Assembly: GCF_003265705.1 (NCBI RefSeq)
Contig: NW_020313168.1
Location: 6,497,471-6,561,470 of the forward strand
Direction of reading: 5' to 3'
Source: Callorhinus ursinus
Lineage: Eukaryota; Chordata; Mammalia; Carnivora; Otariidae
DNA length: 64,000 nucleotides
The notes under the pieces: generated by a model
What the model was told of the DNA's origin: nothing
What the model saw: the letters and a program-made list of their open reading frames with translations, nothing else
The model's database searches: none
Shown: piece after piece, positions 1 through 23,430 of the stretch
Numbering within the stretch: the first letter of the stretch is position 1
How the letters are laid out: each line of letters opens with the position of its first letter
Made by a program: the position numbers and the translations under genes

Positions 1-613
1 GGGACAGGAAAGATCGGGGAGGCCTGGGATGGGCCCGAGCGTTTCTATGTACTAATATCTGACTTCCCGCTCTGGGCCATGGTTTGCTCCCGTGTAAAAT
101 GAGAAGTCTTGGGAGAGCTGTTCTAGCTCTAAGGTTCTAAGACTGAGATTCTGGGTCCTGCCCATGGCACGGGGTTCATGTTTCCGTTCCTCCTGAGCAC
201 CACACAAGAGTGTCTGAGTTCACCTGCCACCATGGAGGCCTCAGGCAGTAGGAAACTGCGGGCGGCCCCACACATCTACTGGAATGGCGGGGTGAACCCT
301 GGGCCACTGAGTGTGTGTCTCTCAGTGAATAAGAACCCAGAGAAGGTGGGGGCAGGAAAGAAGTCCATCCACCATCCACCACCCTTCCTTTCTACCTTCC
401 TTCCTTCCCTCCCTCCTGCCCACCCACCCACCCACCCACCATGCTTCTCCTCTCTCTGGCTCCCTCCCTCCATCTGAGATCTATGTGCTGCCTGGACCCC
501 TTGGGCCAACCAAGGAGCAGGTAGCAGGTGGTGGGATGGCTACCCCAGGAACTGCTTATCTGTGTGGAGGCAGGCAGGAAGGGGGTGCCTGGAAAGAGGA
601 CAAGAAGCGTCAC
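1..613 (-). other. NHERF1 intron 2 (partial)
   Basis: The stretch lies downstream of NHERF1 exon 2. It holds a pyrimidine-rich low-complexity block (CTTCC and CCACC units) at about 360-475. No coding exon or interspersed repeat was recognised. Confidence 0.6.
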
Positions 614-13500
<12,887 letters not shown>

Positions 13501-15751
13501 CGCTTAGGCTTCTGGTTTTCCCTACCTTTGGCGGGGATTGAGGAGAGCCAACCCACGAGTAAAGGACTCTAACGTTTTAACGACCTTTAGCTAAATCCTT
13601 GTGTGTACCGCAGTGAGGGGTTGGGAGGGTAGGGGGTGGGGAGCAACTGTTGTCGGGGAAACCGCTCCAGCTCCGGGGCTGCGGGGTCCCAGAAGTCTTG
13701 CGAGTAAGACTAGGTCCACCTCCGGCCCAATAACGTTGCTTGAATAACGATATTTTCCCGTTCGTGGGCTTTGCGTTGTCCAAGGACACGCTTAGAGGGG
13801 TGCGGGCTCTCATCCTCGCTGGGACATTATGAGGGCTCAGCAGGGAGCCCAGGCTTCCCAGGGCTGCCCTCTGAAGACAGGTCACCTAGGACAAGGGTGT
13901 GAGCACTGGCGTCAGCGTTCGGCCAGTTAAGTGGGGGAAGAGAGGCAGAACAGAGTCAGGTAACCAATCTCTGAGTACAGGGCGGAGGGAAAGGAGCCCC
14001 GGCTTTTTTCAATAGGAAAAAAAAACGTCCGAATGGGACGTTAAGACAAACCTTTCAGCTCCTTGCAGATGAAAGGCTGATCACGGAAGTTGGGGAAGGG
14101 TCTTTCAAGGGTGAGGTGAGCAGTTGGGGGCATTGAAGGATGAAGATCAAATGATTTGGGCAGTCAATGACAGTTCCCCCAACATGCAATAACAATCAAT
14201 GTGATCTCCCCTGTCCCCTCTCCATGAGCACCTCAAAGAAGCAGTGGACAGGGTGTACTTTCCCAATTCTGCAGTTTAATTCTGAAAACACAAATGCTAG
14301 AGGCCCAGAGCAGCCCATGTGACTGGATTGCCTGCGACCTGCCTTGGGCCCCAGAAGAGCCCAGCAAGGTCAGGCCTCCCTGCTCCTCCTGGGAGAAGCC
14401 TCAGAGAGCTTCCTTATCAGTCCCAAGTTGGAGCTGCTGACTCTGCTCAGAGAGCAAGATTTCTGCCTTGAAAGCAAATGCAGTAGCCTTAGAAATGTGC
14501 TGTGTGTACTTCTTACTCTCCTCTAGGTCATGACACACACGTCTCCTGTTCACCTCCAATTTCCAGAGTCAGGGTTTTGTGAGACAGGTGACCTTGGCCT
14601 CACATAAACTCCTTGCTGCCTTTCTCCTTACCCCAGTCTTACCCTCATGACTTTGTTTTACACACACTGTGTTGGTTTACCCAGAAATGGGTGACCTCTC
14701 ACTCTCTAACCTGGCTCAGTGGGAGGGGACATAGAGCAGTTTTGGCCGGGGTGGTGTCTGTCTAAAGGGAAAAGGCATGGGTGGTCAGGAAGAGGCAGTG
14801 CTTGGGTTTGGGGGAATATGTGTGGGGTGAGGTTTGCTTAGTTCTGCCTCCCACCTGCTCCAGGAGTCGAAGGTTCCTCCTTATCTGATTCTTAACTCAG
14901 CAGAAGCACTGTAGCTGCTTGAAGTAGCCTGTGGGGCTGCATATCTGCCAAAGTGTTGGGACAGAAGAAAAAACCTTTCCTTGGCCATGACGTTGTCTAG
15001 GGGCACAAGCAAAAAGGTAGAGAAGACCAGGGATTTGGGGGTGGGGGAGGGGGGGGAGGGTTCCCCTGGGACCTGAGGTCCAGAGAACAGGAGCCAAATG
15101 TTTTCAGTCTGCAGGCTGGAGAAAAAGGGGTACACCTCCCACAGGGGGGCTAGTAAGGCCAGAGGCCGCCAAACATAGACCTAGTCTGTGCTACTCCTCT
15201 CTCCCCTACCCATAGAGCTTGGTCACTTCCCTGAGCCTTGGTCTGGCTCGCAGCACAAGGGCCCATCTTACTGGGGACGTCTGTTCCCTGGGAGCTGGAG
15301 GAAGTAAAGCTGGGGTCTGCTTCCCCTCTCCAGCTGAGGTGAGGGTGGCTTGGGGGGGTCGCCTCCTGCCCTCCCACTGCAGAAGTGCATCACTGCCCTC
15401 TGGTGCTGAGCTGGAGAATACCACACTTGTCAAGGCGAGGAGGGAGCCTTGGCTCCGCAAGTCCTGGTACCGGAAGGCAGAAACACAGCCAGGTCCCTCT
15501 TTTGGTTTTCTGGTCCCCACCCGTCCTTTTTTGTATTACATTATGTATCATTAAAATGAAATAAATACTTTACCCTCCCCCAGGATGCAGGGAAGCTACA
15601 AGAACGAGGGGAAGGGTGGGAGTACAGCTCTCTCTTGGGAAGGGGCTCTGCCCTGGGTCCCCCAACTTCCATCCGCTCAGAATAAACCAGATCTGGGGGA
15701 GAAGGCTGCATCCGCAGTGGCCTCTGGAGCCTCCTTTCAGCACCTTGGGCT
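13501..15751. other. Gap between NHERF1 promoter and RAB37 stop codon
   Basis: Apart from the RAB37 3' UTR, which runs down from 15751, no coding exon is recognisable. I found no AATAAA or ATTAAA on the minus strand between 15.0 and 15.75 kb, so the RAB37 polyadenylation site is not placed. G-rich blocks lie at 13616-13641 and 15037-15060. No interspersed repeat was recognised. Confidence 0.5.
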
Positions 15752-15857
15752 TCATAAGAAGGAGCAGCAGCTGGGCTGTTTCTTCTGGGACTCCACAAAG
15801 TCTCGGATCTGGAAATGAGGCCCATCGGGCTGCCACAAGGCTCTGGACTTCAGCTCC
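15752..15857 (-). CDS. RAB37: RAB37 last coding exon (variable tail, prenylation site)
   Basis: The exon is 106 bp with the stop TGA at 15754-15752. It codes the rest of Lys189 and 34 residues ending SCCSFL. The segment after ELK (about residues 192-203) differs strongly from the human tail, while FQIRD, VESQKK and the double Cys are kept. Confidence 0.93.
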
Positions 15858-18800
15858 CTTGAAGAGGAAGAAGTGGGCTGGGCAGGGAGTGAGGAACTGC
15901 ACCCTCCCCACTCCCATGGCCTGGGGCTCCTGGACCTAGAATGCACAATGCATTGGGGCAGGGGCTGGGCCAGGGGCCAGGCCCTACTGGATTCCCAGAT
16001 GGTGCCACCCCGCCCTGCACGGTTCCCTTCCTTGCTCGGCTCTTACTTGGCAATGGCCAGAAAGGCTAACTCCACATTCATGCCCGTCTTGGCGCTGGTC
16101 TCCATGAAGGGAACTCCGTACTCCTGCCAGGAAGAGAATGTCCTCAGGGCCAGCCTCCGGCTGTCCCCACGCCTTGTCCTGCCCACGGGCAGTCACTTAC
16201 CCTGGCCAGTATCTCTCCATCCTCCGAACGGATCACCCTTTCGCTGCTCACATCCGCCTGTCAAGCCCAGGTGGGTCACTCTGGGGAAGGAAACCTCCAC
16301 CCCAGGGGCCCCTCTTTAGCCGCAGGAGCAGCTACTGCCTGCCCTCTGCTGGTGGCCTGTGGGACTGCGGGTGGTATGATTGGCTTCGAGCCAGGATTTC
16401 CGCCTAGTTCAGGCTGAGTTACCCAGCTCCCAGCCAGGGGATCTCACTGCCACTTGGGGAGATGGGAAACTCTCCTTTGCAGGGGTGTGGTGACCAGCCT
16501 CAGAGAGGTGACAGTAGTTGGGACTAACCCTTGCTGGTATTAGCTCATCATCTGTGACCCTACTTTACTATGATCTAACGGGGGCTGAGCAGTTGGGCAT
16601 TCCTGGATCTCTCAGATGGCAGCGTGGGCTTTCCCTGGAGGGGGCCATTTCCAAAACTTTACGAGGGCAGATGAGATGGGCTGAAGCTGCCAAATAGGTC
16701 TGACCCTTGAACTGGAGTCTGGAAAGAATCCTTTGCTGGGGGCGCCTGGGTGGTTCAGTTGGTTAAGCGACTGCTTTTGGCTCAGGTCATGATCCTGGAG
16801 TCCCTGGATCGAGTCCCTCATCCGGCTCCCTGCTTAGCAGGGAGTCTGCTTCTCCCTCTGACCGCCCCCCCCCTTCTCCTGTGCTCTCTCTCTTTCTCAT
16901 TCTCTCTCTCTCTCAAATAAAATCTTAAAAAAAATAGAAAATAAAAGAATCCTTTGCTGGAAGGACATGCAGCTTACCCTCTTGGGCAACGGTGGGGCTT
17001 GCGTGGAGCTAGTAAGAGGGGAGGCACCGGGACAGGCTCACTCACCTTGTTGCCCAGCAGCATGATCACTACATCCCTCTGGGCATACTCATGAATCTCA
17101 GTGAGCCAGGCCTGTGGGAGAGGGTGAGCTGAGCCAGGACGTGCCTGAGAACCAGCCCTTCTCTCCTCCCTCTCTCCCCCATCCTTCTTCTGTCCTGTTT
17201 GGTTTTCCTGGGCCACTCACTGTCCCCCCCCCCCCCCCCCCCCGCATTCTCTTATCTGCCTCTTTGTTCTGGCCTCTCTGGTCTTGATCAGCCTTCCTTA
17301 CTAACCTTCCTACCCAACCCCAAGCACCGCAAACTCCCCCCAACCCCAAGCACTGCAACTCCCTGTTCTATGGAAACTGGAGATGGAGGAGATTTATCTC
17401 CTAAATCAGTTGGTAGTCACCAGCGATTTCCTGGAGTGCCTCGTTGAGGATTCCAAGGACACATAAGGGCTCAGTGATAAAAAATATTGTGATTGATTGG
17501 TGATGTCTACCAGGAACACGGAGCTGGAGGTGGCAATATAAGTGGATTTCCATCCTCTTTATAAGCTGCTTTATATCTATATGTTTTGGTCCCCGTCTGC
17601 CCCTCCACCCCTGCAATTTGCTTGCCAATCCCTTGAGGTCGGGGAGATGTGAAACTGTTATGGTTCTGTACACACTCAGTGCTTGTACTTGTTGAATTTT
17701 TATCCCTACTCTGTAATAGTTTGGTGAGGACAGAACTGCTCACTGCCCAAACCACTTTCTTTGCCACCTGGGCGGCTGGCTGAAGAGCCTCTCCTGCTTG
17801 GGTTTTCCCCTTGGTCTCTGTGGGTGGGTAATTGCCCAGGGCGGAGCTGGGTACTTTGCAGACACTGTCATGAGCTGCCCTCAGGAATCACAGCCAGGGC
17901 TAAGCAGGTAGCACGGGCACCCAGCGGCCTGCCTGGCCTTCATGCCCACATGCCAACCAGATGCCCAGCGGCAGCTTATTCCTTCTGAGTCACAGAGCAG
18001 GTGTTTTTGAAAAGGGGGCAGTGTTCCATGCTCCTCCCCCTTCCCATCAAGCAGGAAGCAGTCCTAGCTTGCGGAGGCCCCGCCTTGGCTGCTTATGGGT
18101 GGCGAGGGAAGGGGACCTACCCGGATGTTGTCGAAAGAAGACTTGTTGGTGATGTCGTAGAGCAGGAGCAAGGCTGCAGGGACGGGGGGAGAGAGAGATC
18201 ACACAGGGGATGTGGGGCAGAAGGATGGGTATGCCAGGTGGGCTGGGGAAGGGCTTACCCTGGGCATCTCGGTAATAAGCATGGGTGACGCTGCGGAATC
18301 GCTCCTGCCCGGCTGTATCCCAGATCTAGGAAGGGACGGACAGATGGTCAGAAGGAGGCAGTGTGCCGGGACCGTGCTGGGCAGAGGGAACCCACGCTGG
18401 TGTATGAGAGCTGTGTGGGAAGGTGGGACACTTCCTGCTGCAGGTGCTCAGGGCCTCCTGAACATGTGATGGTGTCCTGCACGGTGCTGTTATTGAGTTC
18501 ACAAGCTCATTCAGGCGGCAGCCTCTTCCCTAGTCCGGAGGTTGGGGGTGCCCAGTCTCCCAGAGCAGATGAGGCCTGGGAAACTGGAGAGGAGCTGGAG
18601 CAAGCCTAAGCTTGTCTGAAGGCACGCTGAGCTGCCTTTGATAGCAGAGAGGGTGCCTGGGAACTGCTTTTTCTAGAGACCTCGAACAAACAAAAGCACA
18701 AAAACCGTTTCCTCTGGGCCCCACAGGAAATTGCCCCAGGCGGAGGGCAGGGCTGCAGGCCTCCTGCGGTTTGGGTGCAGAGCAGGGGCGGGCACCTCCG

Positions 18801-19066
18801 TCCTCCCCCTCCCCTGCAGTTCTGGTCTCACCTGCAGCTTCACCCTCACACCATCCACGGTCACCACCTTGTTCTGAAAGAGAAAAGGGCAGAAGGAGGG
18901 TGGATTTGGAAGGCAGGGGAGGCTTGGATCCTGGACATTCTACAGAGCAGCAGACATTCTGTTCTGGTTGCTTCCCAGGGTTAAAAGGGGTACAGTGAGC
19001 CCCAGAGACAACTCCAGTCAGATCACCCCCCTCAGGTCAGCAGGATCCTGTCTCCAGAGACCGCCG

Positions 19067-19104
<38 letters not shown>

Positions 19105-22100
19105 ATTGCAGAGTTCTTCTGGGGACTTGTCTGCTCTTCTTATAACATGCGGGGGCAGAAGAGCCCGAGCACCTGCCTGGCTCTCCCCAGACCTCAGCAG
19201 GTGGCACAGGGCTGGGCACTGGGGGCCCTGCCTCTTTCTCACTTCCATCCATCCCTCCGGGAGCTCAGCCCCATCCTGTAGAACCGAGTCCTTAGAGAGA
19301 AGATGCCCCCCAGCATCCTGGGCACGGCTAAGGCTGGACCTGCAGGATGGTCTTTCCCTCTAGCTGTTCACTAGTTCTCCTAAGTGAAGCTTCAGTTCCT
19401 TCCCATTGGGGAGGGAGGCACCTGGCCTCGGCATTGCCTCCCTTCCCCCACCCCCCACCTGGGGTTAGACCTTACTCTCCTGGACCCTTTGGGTGGAGAG
19501 TGGCAGAGTGCTACACCCCTGACACAGATTTGTAAAGATGGGTTCCTCAAGACGACAGGGAGGGAGCCTGGTGAGCCTGGCTCTTCAACCCAGTGCAGTG
19601 CTGTGTTTCCAGGAACTCCAGAAAGACCTGTTGACCTCTGGGGCCTTGCCAGAGGGGCCCAGCTCAGAGGGCAATGAGCAAGGGGGCTGAAGGCCAGGAA
19701 ACTCAGCTCATACCGTGGGATGTGTCCGCCTTGCTCTAGGGCAGAATTTTTAAGACTCAGTGTCTCATTGCTCATATCCTGTAGGTGGGCAGAGAGCCCC
19801 CGACCATGCCCAGGTTCCTTGAACCTGGCCCCCTCTGTGGTCCCAAGGGGGAGCACCGCTGGTGCCCTCTGGGCAGTGAGCCACAGCAGCTCTGAGGAGC
19901 CAGGGCCCGCAAGGAGAGGACAGCACGCTGTGCCTGAGCCCTGGCCCCCCTGGCTTGCAGCTGGGAGGAGGAGCTGGCAGCCACCTCACCCTGAAGTCTA
20001 TGCCGACCGTGGCTATGAAGGTCCCGGACAGGAAGGCCCCGTCTTTGAATTGGATCAGGAAACAGGTTTTGCCAACGCCTGAGTCTCCCAGAAGCATCAC
20101 CTAGGAGATGGGGGGCGGGCAGAGGCAGTTAATGGGGAGTTGGGGCAAATTTCCGGGCTTCCAGGGTGAGAGACCCTGGAAAGAGGGGCGGAGGGGCAGA
20201 GGGCCAGGGAAGGATGCTGTTGGCACTGAGGGCCACCTGCTTCTGGAAAGCCCGCCGCTGCCTTCACCCTGCCTCTCCTCTCTACTCCTTGGCTCAGCTC
20301 ATTTCTCAGGCCCTCCTTCTGACTCTCCTGTCCTCACCCAGTTTCCTGGAAGCCTGAGTTGAGACCTCAGCACTCATAGGTCAGCAAATGTGCTTGGTGG
20401 CCCCAAAGAACCACCACTTCCAGAAGGGAAATGTTAATACCGTGGACAGGGATTATCACCCAAGGGAGGCTATCGGATCTGATAGGGCCGGGCCCTGTTG
20501 TGTGCAAAGGCATATTCTAAAATTACCGCTGCTGTTGTTTTCTTTTCTTTTTTTGGTCACAAGCTTTATCTGGAAGTTTCTAATGACATTTTATGTTTAT
20601 AAAAGGGTTGCATGAACTAGGGAGGGTTGAAATTTATGCTGAAATGGGGAGATGAGTCTGAAGTTCTTTCTGCAGAAACTTCCCAAGTGGGACAGATGGC
20701 TGCAAATTAGCATCCCGGGGTCACTGTAGGGGGTGGGGTGGGGAGGGGTGTGTCCCTCCCCTTTATTGTCTGGTCAGTCTCAGCTCATCTATCTGCTTTC
20801 AGGGACAAGACAAGTGGAGCCGGAGGAGGGGAGCCTTCTGTCCAGTCATTCCTCAAGCTTGGAGAACAGAAGTCTGGACCTAATGCTGGAATTTTCCCAG
20901 TTGGCTGGTTAGATACTTAATGGGTTGAGCAGGGACTAGGTTTGAGTTATTTTTGAGGCTCTGACCTTGACAATGGAGCCCAAAGGCATTCCTGCTGTGG
21001 GCATGGGGTACTAGGATTAGCTAACTTTGGCGAAAAGGTAAGGGGACTGAGCAAAAGGCATATGAAGGCTGGAGTCCTGGCTTGAAATGGCTACTGGGGG
21101 ATGTTCGGAAGATTCCTTAACCCTTCTGTGGCATGGTTTCCACAGCAGCTAGAAGGGAGGAAGGGTAATTTTGTTGAGGCCTCTTTGGAGTCTGTTAATG
21201 ACTTGGACCAATAATGCTGATGTGAACTACCTGAGACTCAGGGAAGAGTGGCCTGGGGCTGGGTGCTGCCTGCCTGTGGCCCCCATTCCCTCTAATTTGG
21301 CCCAAGGAGCTCCTGCCAGGCTCCTCCCAGACTGGCCTGGACTCAGTCTCCTGGGGCAAGCCCAGGGGACGCAGGCTGCTGGAGGCCATGGACCACTCTC
21401 CACAGATGCTTCTTGACCCAGAGGAGATGGAGAGCTGGAGGCTGGGGAGCCCTCTGGAGCCAGCACTGCTCCTTGGCTCCTGGGTCCTAGCCCCTGAGGG
21501 GGAAGGAGGGAGGTTGAGCTCCTGCATCCTTTTCAGATCACAGCTGCCTTGAACAAAAGATGTTCACCACCCACCCAGCCAGGCGATTCCAGCCCAGCCT
21601 TGCCACCTCCTAGGCAAACAGCCCAGCTGGCTTGTCAGGCCAGGAGGTCAGACGGTCCTCACCAGCCTGGGGCCTGGCCCTTAGCAGCTCCCCCTCCCCT
21701 GAAGGCACAGGGGCCCATTTCCTACCACCAGCCCACACAGGACGCCTATCTTAACGGCTCTGGGTGGGTGACTTGCAGAGTGGCTTCCCCTGAAACAATG
21801 GGGGTGGAGGCCCCAGCTCCTAGTGAGAGTGAGCCGTGGGGGTGGGGGAGGACACCAAGGCACAGGAAGAGTCAGGTCTCCTCCAAGGCCACACAGCATG
21901 AGACAGGGCAACCCCTCACTCATCCCCAACCTTACAGAGGAAGAGTGGAAGCTATGTGCTCCCTCAGCACCTTGTTCAGGGTTCCCGGTCCCTGCCTCCT
22001 CCCCGGGCCCAGAGGGAGGGCAGACAGACCAGTGTCCATTGCCTCCCTCACCTGCTTCTGTACAGGGTGGCCCTGCAGGGGGATCTGGCCCCAGAGAGCT

Positions 22101-22898
22101 GGCTTAAGCTAACCCATGGGGGACTTGTGACTAACCAACAGAATCTTTCTTAGTTTCTAAAAATTCTCAGGTGGGCCTGCATTTTGGTTAGCAACATCCT
22201 CCTGGAAGAAGGCGGGAAGCAATGACTCGGGAGCAGAAAGGGAAGGGGTAGGGCTCGGGGGCACCCGGGGTCCCACAGAGCTTCAGGCCTAAGGCCTCCA
22301 AACGCCGTTCGTTATTCAGTCTCCGCTGAGAGCTTAACTGGGGAAAGGGCATTAACCGCAACTGCTCCGCCGCCAGGGGGCGTCCTCTCCGCGTCTCCAG
22401 GCATCCCTTTATCCTAGCGTTTGGGGGGTGCCTGTGCCGAGGAGGTTTGTGCGCTTAACCCGTACTGAGAAGCACGGGGTTTCCGGGAGATCATAGCGGC
22501 CAGGGTGCAGCAAAAGAAAACTGGGTTGGGGTCCCCTGTGTGGGGAGTCATTCAGTCCTTCCGACCCTCCTCTTTCCACCCTTGCTGAGCCAGCCCAGAG
22601 CCCTAGACGATGGCATAGCGCCAGGGGCTGTCTCCACCCTTCCTCCCTGCTCTGGGAGACTCGGCTCCCTGGCGGAAGGGCTGAGTCCAACGCAGACGAA
22701 GCCAGAAAGGGGCTTGGACCGGGGTCTCAGGGCAAAGGGCGCGGGGAAGGGGTGCACTCAGAGCCGGCTGGGGAGTTCTAAGCGCTGGGCGCAGTGCCCA
22801 CCCACCTTGCCCGTGACATCGTAGCTCGGACTGCAAGGCGGGGAGTGCTCGGGAGCCTCTCCATCCCGGGTGGCAGCGGCGCCAGACATGCCCGTCAT
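15752..22898 (-). CDS. RAB37: RAB37 small GTPase, short isoform, nine coding exons
   Basis: RAB37 is a Rab GTPase of secretory vesicles (mast-cell granules, regulated exocytosis), closest to RAB26. The exons add to 672 bp: 223 codons plus stop, the usual length. Residues seen: P-loop GDSGVGKT 36-43, switch I Thr62 in TVGIDF, switch II start WDTAGQE 84-90, NKAD 143-146 for guanine, ETSAK 171-175, and Cys219-Cys220 for geranylgeranyl attachment three residues before the end. All junctions are GT-AG and in phase. The C-terminal variable region (about 192-203) departs most from the human form I recall. The gene starts in a CpG-rich region at about 22.8-23.4 kb. A longer isoform would use a first exon outside the window and the alternative exon at 26120-26230. 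RAB26 is excluded by the N-terminus and synteny. Confidence 0.95.
16047..16123 (-). CDS. RAB37: RAB37 coding exon 8 (SAK motif)
   Basis: The exon is 77 bp and codes residues 164-188, [14 protein letters not shown] to FLAIA, plus two bases of the Lys189 codon. The SAK motif contacts the guanine base. Confidence 0.94.
16201..16257 (-). CDS. RAB37: RAB37 coding exon 7
   Basis: The exon is 57 bp and codes [19 protein letters not shown] (residues 145-163). It completes the NKAD motif with Asp146. The donor is AGG|GTAAGT. Confidence 0.92.
16740..16943 (+). mobile_element. Carnivore SINEC element in RAB37 intron
   Basis: A sense copy lying between RAB37 exons 6 and 7 and antisense to the gene. A perfect duplication AAAGAATCCTTTGCTGG is at 16723-16739 and 16944-16960. 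Confidence 0.9.
17046..17111 (-). CDS. RAB37: RAB37 coding exon 6 (NKxD motif, first half)
   Basis: The exon is 66 bp, phase 0, and codes residues 123-144, [11 protein letters not shown] to LLGNK. The guanine-binding NKxD motif is split between this exon and the next. A 20-base C run lies about 110 bases upstream in the intron. Confidence 0.94.
17224..17243 (+). repeat. Poly(C) run, 20 bases
   Basis: A G run in the RAB37 transcript, about 110 bases upstream of exon 6. Confidence 0.9.
18121..18173 (-). CDS. RAB37: RAB37 coding exon 5
   Basis: The exon is 53 bp and codes [18 protein letters not shown] (residues 105-122), the beta4 strand and following loop typical of Rab proteins. The donor is CGG|GTAGGT. 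Confidence 0.93.
18259..18325 (-). CDS. RAB37: RAB37 coding exon 4 (switch II)
   Basis: The exon is 67 bp and codes residues 83-104 from [13 protein letters not shown] to RDAQ plus one base. It holds the DTAGQ motif whose Gln89 takes part in GTP hydrolysis. Confidence 0.94.
18832..18873 (-). CDS. RAB37: RAB37 coding exon 3
   Basis: The exon is 42 bp and codes [14 protein letters not shown] (residues 69-82), the beta2-beta3 strands between the two switches. It is phase 0, so either P-loop exon can splice to it. A 38-base C run (G run in the transcript) lies about 190 bases upstream in the intron. Confidence 0.93.
19067..19104 (+). repeat. Poly(C) run, 38 bases
   Basis: A G run in the RAB37 transcript, about 190 bases upstream of exon 3. 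Confidence 0.9.
19990..20100 (-). CDS. RAB37: RAB37 coding exon 2 (P-loop, version A)
   Basis: The exon is 111 bp, 37 codons, phase 0. It codes residues 32-68, from [12 protein letters not shown] to TVGIDFR. It carries the phosphate-binding P-loop and switch I with the Mg-binding Thr. It is equal in length and phase to the exon at 26120-26230, so the two are probably mutually exclusive. Confidence 0.95.
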
Positions 22899-23430
22899 GT
22901 CCCCTGGACCAGAGGTGAGCTAGGGCTGGTGGCGGGCGAGGGACAGCGCAGGGACCGCCCCGCTTTAGGCTCCACCCCATCCTCCCACCCTCCACCGCCC
23001 CGGCCCGGACCCCGACAGGCTCCTCCCTCCGTCCGGCCACCCCGACGACACCTGCCCCAGCGGGCTGTCTCGCGAGGGCGCGCACGACCGCAGGATCAGC
23101 GCCTGAGGGGCAGGCGGGCCCCCGAGCAAACTGGCCCGGCTTCGCGCTCTGAGGACACGGGCCAAATCCAGCCCCAGGACCGGTCCCCCAAGGTCGCCAG
23201 CGGCTCGGATTAGGTTCCCCGGGGAACGGTCCCTGGAAATCTGGCCTGCCTCGCAAGGTCTGGCATCGCTGGGACCCCGCGGTTCGGCGCCCCGGTTCTC
23301 GCTGCCGCTGCGCAGCGCGGCCTGCAGGCGGCGCCCGAGCCCCGGCCCGCTGGCGGCCGACAGGTGTCCCTGGGTCCCGGTTGTGAGCTGGGGACGCCTC
23401 TGGGCAGCGGGGCGCTGGTTTTGCGAGGAG
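22790..23430 (-). promoter_or_regulatory. RAB37: RAB37 short-isoform promoter, CpG-rich
   Basis: The region upstream of the exon 1 ATG is rich in CpG and in GC-box-like CCGCCCC stretches (for example near 22955 and 22996). I see no convincing TATA box. It separates the short-isoform start from the alternative P-loop exon 3.2 kb upstream. Confidence 0.6.
22806..22898 (-). CDS. RAB37: RAB37 coding exon 1 (short isoform)
   Basis: The exon codes 31 residues from [20 protein letters not shown] to the Lys before the P-loop strand. The ATG is at 22898-22896, and a second Met follows at codon 4. The donor is AAG|GTGGGT. This non-conserved N-terminal extension is typical of RAB37/RAB26. Confidence 0.92.

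Noticed and set aside
22603..23256. 217-codon minus-strand frame over the RAB37 promoter
   Set aside because: Low-stop, GC-rich shadow in a different frame from RAB37 exon 1. The product is Gly/Arg/Pro-rich with no motif.
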